DNA from: Histomonas meleagridis
Lineage: Eukaryota; Parabasalia; Tritrichomonadida; Dientamoebidae
Assembly: GCA_020186115.1 (NCBI GenBank)
Contig: WSYJ01000129.1
Span: 1 to 64,000, forward strand
Reading direction: 5' to 3'
DNA length: 64,000 nucleotides
Positions 61,256-64,000 of this stretch are shown piece after piece. The notes under the pieces are model-generated. The model searched no databases and was not told the DNA's origin. It saw only the letters and a program-made list of their open reading frames with translations. The position numbers and the translations under genes are program-made. Each line of letters starts with the position of its first letter. Positions within the stretch are counted from its first letter, which is position 1.

Positions 61256-62035
61256 ATGTCTGATTTCCAGGCAAAATACTCAATACTCAAGGAAGTTGAT
61301 GCTAAATGTGATACAACAAAAGCCTTGGAGCTTATTCACGACTTAAAGTTAATGATGATTCAAATGCCATTCCTTACAAAAGATGAAGATAAAATGACCC
61401 AAGAACAAATTATAATGTGTCGTGACATTCTCGAAATCGAAGCTATAAGCTCCCTTAAAGTCAAGAATCTAACACACTTTGAACAAGTCATCAAACAATT
61501 AAAAACAACATATTTTAGGAAATCAACCATTCCTAAATCCGATCGTATGCCACTTTTACTTTCCTTGTATCTTGTTGACAAATTATCACTTGGCCAATTC
61601 ATAGAATTTAACATTGAATTACCAATTGTCTTAAATTTTGTTCCCGTTGAAAACGAATTTATCAAGTTCGCATTAGACCTCGAACGTGCAGTCCTTGATA
61701 ACTCATTTTTGAAACTTTTTGCCCTTGAAAGTAATGCTCCATCTCCATTATTCCAACAACTCACAGCTCGCTTACTTGAAGGAGCGCGTAATAACCACGC
61801 AGACTCTATCGAACGCTCTTATAAGAGTGCAACTGTTGATGAGATTGCAAAAATTTTGCACTTTAAGAATACTGATGAAGCAAAAGAATTTATACAAAAG
61901 AGAAATTGGAACTTGTCAGCCGATGGATCAACAGTTAATTTCGCTTTAAGTGAAAGCGCATTAAAAGCAAAGCAGGCTGTAGATAATGCAGCTAGATATG
62001 TGGATTTAGCAGTTTCAGTCTCAACAATTCAATAA
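61256..62035 (+). CDS. RPN12: 26S proteasome regulatory subunit Rpn12/PSMD8
   Basis: A 259-residue PCI-type lid subunit of the 26S proteasome. Seen: a helical N-terminal half with Arg-Asp-Ile-Leu-Glu-Ile-Glu-Ala and Gln-Leu-Lys-Thr-Thr-Tyr-Phe (compare the Leu-Lys-Xaa-Tyr-Tyr-Phe of PSMD8), and a C-terminal CSN8/PSMD8 segment Ser-Ile-Glu-Arg-Ser-Tyr-Lys-Ser-Ala-Thr-Val-Asp-Glu-Ile-Ala-Lys-Ile-Leu-His-Phe, then Lys-Arg-Asn-Trp-Asn-Leu. Length matches human PSMD8's core. The frame is open back to a GTG at 61229; ATG 61256 (Met-Ser-Asp-Phe) is preferred. Confidence 0.85.
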   Translation: MSDFQAKYSILKEVDAKCDTTKALELIHDLKLMMIQMPFLTKDEDKMTQEQIIMCRDILEIEAISSLKVKNLTHFEQVIKQLKTTYFRKSTIPKSDRMPLLLSLYLVDKLSLGQFIEFNIELPIVLNFVPVENEFIKFALDLERAVLDNSFLKLFALESNAPSPLFQQLTARLLEGARNNHADSIERSYKSATVDEIAKILHFKNTDEAKEFIQKRNWNLSADGSTVNFALSESALKAKQAVDNAARYVDLAVSVSTIQ

Positions 62036-62418
62036 AATTAATATTTAAAGGATTCTTATTATAACTATTATTCCGTCAACATGGGTTTAAAAAACTCGAT
62101 AACTTATGATCAAATTCATCTAAATCTAAGTGAGAGTAATTTGAGCAAGAACAACTTTTTGATACTCTTTGCTTTGGTAACATTTTTGCGCAGGGGTTTT
62201 AAGTCATAATTCCAAAGAAGTTGAAGCAATACAATTTTGAATTCGCCTTGTGAATTTTTTTTATCATTTATACAATACATGACAAAAATAAGTGTCTGAA
62301 AGATATGATAAATTCTATGATGTCTTTAGATCTGGTGTTTATCTTTGATTATGATTTTATTAGAAGCCGTTTAAATATTAAACGTACTCTAATGGAGTGA
62401 CCATAGAAATTTCAAAAT
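62036..62418. other. intergenic
   Basis: About 380 nt; apart from the box at 62366 nothing recognised. Confidence 0.5.
62366..62375 (+). promoter_or_regulatory. Myb-type box before the RBM28-like gene
   Basis: GCCGTTTAAA, about 45 nt before the ATG. Confidence 0.4.
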
Positions 62419-63294
62419 ATGAAAAAACAACTTGGAAATGATCCAAGGCATCTATTTGTACAAAGGATCCCTCTCGATGCAACTATGTCTGATATGTTTA
62501 AAACGTTTGAACAATTTGGAGAAATTACTAGAATATGTTTTGTCGCAAAACAAAACAATCCTCATACCGGAAGTGCATTTGTTGACTATGCAACAGAAGA
62601 AAGCGGACAAGCTGTATTAGAAAAATCCAATTCAAAAATAGAATCAATTTTAGTAAAAGATCAGAATGTTCTCGTCATTATGGCTGCCTCACGAGATGAA
62701 ATTCTAGAAAAAATGAAGCCAAAAGACAAGCGTAATATCCACCTAATGTATGAAGGTCATATTACCCCAGATATGGAAGCAGCAGAAGGTGTTCCTGAAG
62801 CAGAAATGGCCAAAAGGAAGAAGCTCTGGGAAAGGAAGCAAGCCAAACTTGCTGATGATAATAACAAAATATCTCCCACAAGACTTGCAATATTTAATGC
62901 CCCACCAAGTGCAAGCACACTTCAGATCAGGAAAATATTTGCTGTAGCACCTAAAAAATATGCTCGAACACATAAAAATGAAGAACTTTCTAAGCTCATT
63001 AAACAGAGTTCACCCAAAATCACAGATATAAGAAAAGTGGAAGGCCAAGAAGGCGTCTTCTTTTTGGAGTTTACAAAGCATGAACACGCTCTTGGAGCAC
63101 TTCGTATGGTTAATAACAATCCATCATATTTCCCTGGAAGGAGATTGATTGTCGAATTTGCAATTGTGAATAGTTTCAAAACAAAAGCGCGAAACGAAAA
63201 GCAAACACTAAAAAAGAAACTGAGGGAAGAGCGCTTCGAAAGAAATGAGCCACCATCAAAAATGATATTTGACTCTGATGACGATTTTGAATAA
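62419..63294 (+). CDS. RBM28/Nop4-like RNA-binding protein
   Basis: A 291-residue nucleolar-type protein with two RRMs: the first about 8-92 (His-Leu-Phe-Val-Gln-Arg-Ile-Pro, Gly-Ser-Ala-Phe-Val-Asp-Tyr) and the second about 150-245 (Thr-Arg-Leu-Ala-Ile-Phe-Asn-Ala-Pro, Gly-Val-Phe-Phe-Leu-Glu-Phe). The linker Ala-Ala-Glu-Gly-Val-Pro-Glu-Ala-Glu-Met-Ala-Lys-Arg matches the RBM28 linker before its last RRM, as does His-Glu-His-Ala-Leu-Gly-Ala-Leu-Arg-Met-Val-Asn-Asn-Asn-Pro. RBM28/Nop4 acts in 60S ribosome assembly; those proteins have three to four RRMs, so this form is shortened at the N-terminus. The end is basic, then Ser-Asp-Asp-Asp-Phe-Glu. Confidence 0.85.
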   Translation: MKKQLGNDPRHLFVQRIPLDATMSDMFKTFEQFGEITRICFVAKQNNPHTGSAFVDYATEESGQAVLEKSNSKIESILVKDQNVLVIMAASRDEILEKMKPKDKRNIHLMYEGHITPDMEAAEGVPEAEMAKRKKLWERKQAKLADDNNKISPTRLAIFNAPPSASTLQIRKIFAVAPKKYARTHKNEELSKLIKQSSPKITDIRKVEGQEGVFFLEFTKHEHALGALRMVNNNPSYFPGRRLIVEFAIVNSFKTKARNEKQTLKKKLREERFERNEPPSKMIFDSDDDFE

Positions 63295-63466
63295 ATTAAT
63301 ATAAAAATTTTTACACTATTATTTCATTTGTGTCGATGTTATTCATATTTTCTTTGTTCATAGATATCTAAGACATAAATTGATCAATTAGCAGAAATAG
63401 TGTTTTAAAAGAAAAAAGCGCTTTAGGAAAAATAAAAATGAGGAAACAAAAAGAAATTTATTCTAA

Positions 63467-64000
63467 TTATTTAGGATATGAAATGTTCATTTCTGCAAGG
63501 CGGAGTGTAACATAGTCGCGTAATGAATATAATGATTGAGTAGATAAATCATTAACATCAATTTCAACTTTACCCTTTTCTATATTCAAATCGGGTTGGT
63601 AGAATTTGATAATCTGAGCCATTTTCTTGGAGTCCTGCGGATTTTGAAGATATAATGACATACGTATAAATACATTTAATTCTTCTTCACTGAAGCCTTT
63701 TAAACTTTCTCCTGGAATCCCTGATTTCTGTGCAAAAGCTCCAATTACTGGAGGCGCTTTTTCAAATAAATTTTCTAATTTTGCTTTATAGCTGAAAACT
63801 GCTCTTGACCATTTTGCAATCTGAGGGGCTTTAATTTTTTTGTATTCTTTGTCATAGTGAATATGTAATTGATTTGCAAGGATTCCAATGTAAGAATTTT
63901 TTGTGTAGTATTTTTCTGCATTATTCCATATAAGATTCATATCTTTATCCCATTGTGAAATACTTGTATATTCATTGTTTTGCATTCTTTTCGCAATTGT
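63467..64000 (-). CDS. bromodomain-NET protein (5' end beyond window)
   Basis: The minus-strand frame is open to the window edge. Reading from the edge: Thr-Ile-Ala-Lys-Arg-Met-Gln-Asn-Asn-Glu-Tyr-Thr-Ser...Trp-Asp-Lys-Asp-Met-Asn-Leu-Ile-Trp-Asn-Asn-Ala-Glu-Lys-Tyr-Tyr, the second half of a bromodomain. The Met at 63985 is therefore internal, not a start. A middle helical region follows, then a C-terminal NET-like segment (Glu-Glu-Leu...; Val-Glu-Ile-Asp-Val-Asn-Asp-Leu-Ser...Leu-Tyr-Ser-Leu-Arg-Asp-Tyr-Val). The BET-like order suggests a reader of acetylated histones in transcription. The acetyl-lysine Asn lies at the expected place (Trp-Asn-Asn-Ala). Confidence 0.8.
   Translation of the reverse strand, partial: TIAKRMQNNEYTSISQWDKDMNLIWNNAEKYYTKNSYIGILANQLHIHYDKEYKKIKAPQIAKWSRAVFSYKAKLENLFEKAPPVIGAFAQKSGIPGESLKGFSEEELNVFIRMSLYLQNPQDSKKMAQIIKFYQPDLNIEKGKVEIDVNDLSTQSLYSLRDYVTLRLAEMNISYPK

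Noticed and set aside
1-64000. tRNA, rRNA or snRNA genes
   Set aside because: No T-loop consensus with a foldable cloverleaf and no rRNA-like blocks were found by eye; a dedicated RNA search could still find small ones.

Overview
The window looks like nuclear DNA of a parabasalid flagellate, most likely a Tritrichomonas-like species. The evidence is AT-rich sequence, almost all genes as single long reading frames in tight intergenic spacing, several members of the trichomonad DUF3447/ankyrin family, a BspA-like leucine-rich surface protein, a short-presequence [2Fe-2S] ferredoxin, a flagellar dynein-regulatory-complex subunit, and promoter boxes close to start codons that resemble the trichomonad initiator (TCAYTTT) and Myb-type (AACGGT/ACCGTT) elements. 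The species is inferred, not proven.

Layout. 0-1.3 kb: relics of mobile DNA (a zinc-knuckle fragment, a purine-rich minisatellite, a mariner-like helix-turn-helix fragment). 1.4-3 kb: Vps45. 3.4-7.2 kb: ankyrin gene A. 7.7-8.5 kb: delta-COP longin protein. 8.6-8.9 kb: ankyrin fragment. 9.2-11.7 kb: ankyrin gene B. 12.3-14.3 kb: DRC1. 14.4 kb: DUF3447 relic. 14.6-15.7 kb: beta-helix (Pmp-like) secreted protein. 16.2-17 kb: eIF3j. 17.0-18.9 kb: ankyrin gene C. 18.9-22.9 kb: a divergent pair of ABCB half-transporters. 23.4-28.3 kb: MEMO1, an acidic unknown, a Miro-like tail-anchored protein, a WDR44-like protein. 29.0-31.1 kb: ankyrin gene D. 32.1-35.1 kb: a catalytically dead papain-fold protein and a copine. 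35.6-37.8 kb: ankyrin gene E. 38.3-42.0 kb: a GT31-type glycosyltransferase, an L7Ae-family protein, V-ATPase subunit B. 42.2-45.9 kb: ankyrin gene F. 46.1-50.5 kb: FANCM/Mph1-type helicase, an unknown, ferredoxin, PROPPIN. 51-53.9 kb: a BspA-like gene facing a degraded relative. 55.2-64 kb: a C2-domain protein, a four-TM unknown, a TPR protein, a MATE transporter, Rpn12, an RBM28/Nop4-like RNA-binding protein and a bromodomain-NET protein cut by the window edge.

The most striking observation is in the six ankyrin genes. Each begins with one long exon (N-terminal helical region plus DUF3447). It is followed by a series of 29-codon ankyrin units that stay open, separated by AT-rich spacers that are very often exactly 83 nt (a second class is 66 nt). 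The spacers carry stop codons and shift the frame, yet both ends are conserved: RATATTTATTTG at the 5' end, and at the 3' end a TGG-containing motif at a fixed 24 nt before the Thr codon. Every last unit ends in its own stop codon or close to one. This is what regularly placed short introns would look like, but neither GT...AG nor the trichomonad ACTAACACACAG motif is generally present. How one protein is made from these arrays is an open question that the sequence raises.

The remaining genes are mostly housekeeping: endosome/Golgi traffic (Vps45, delta-COP, WDR44, PROPPIN), translation and ribosome biogenesis (eIF3j, RBM28-like, L7Ae), proteasome, V-ATPase, flagellum, hydrogenosome (ferredoxin, Miro-like). 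Each appears to be transcribed on its own.
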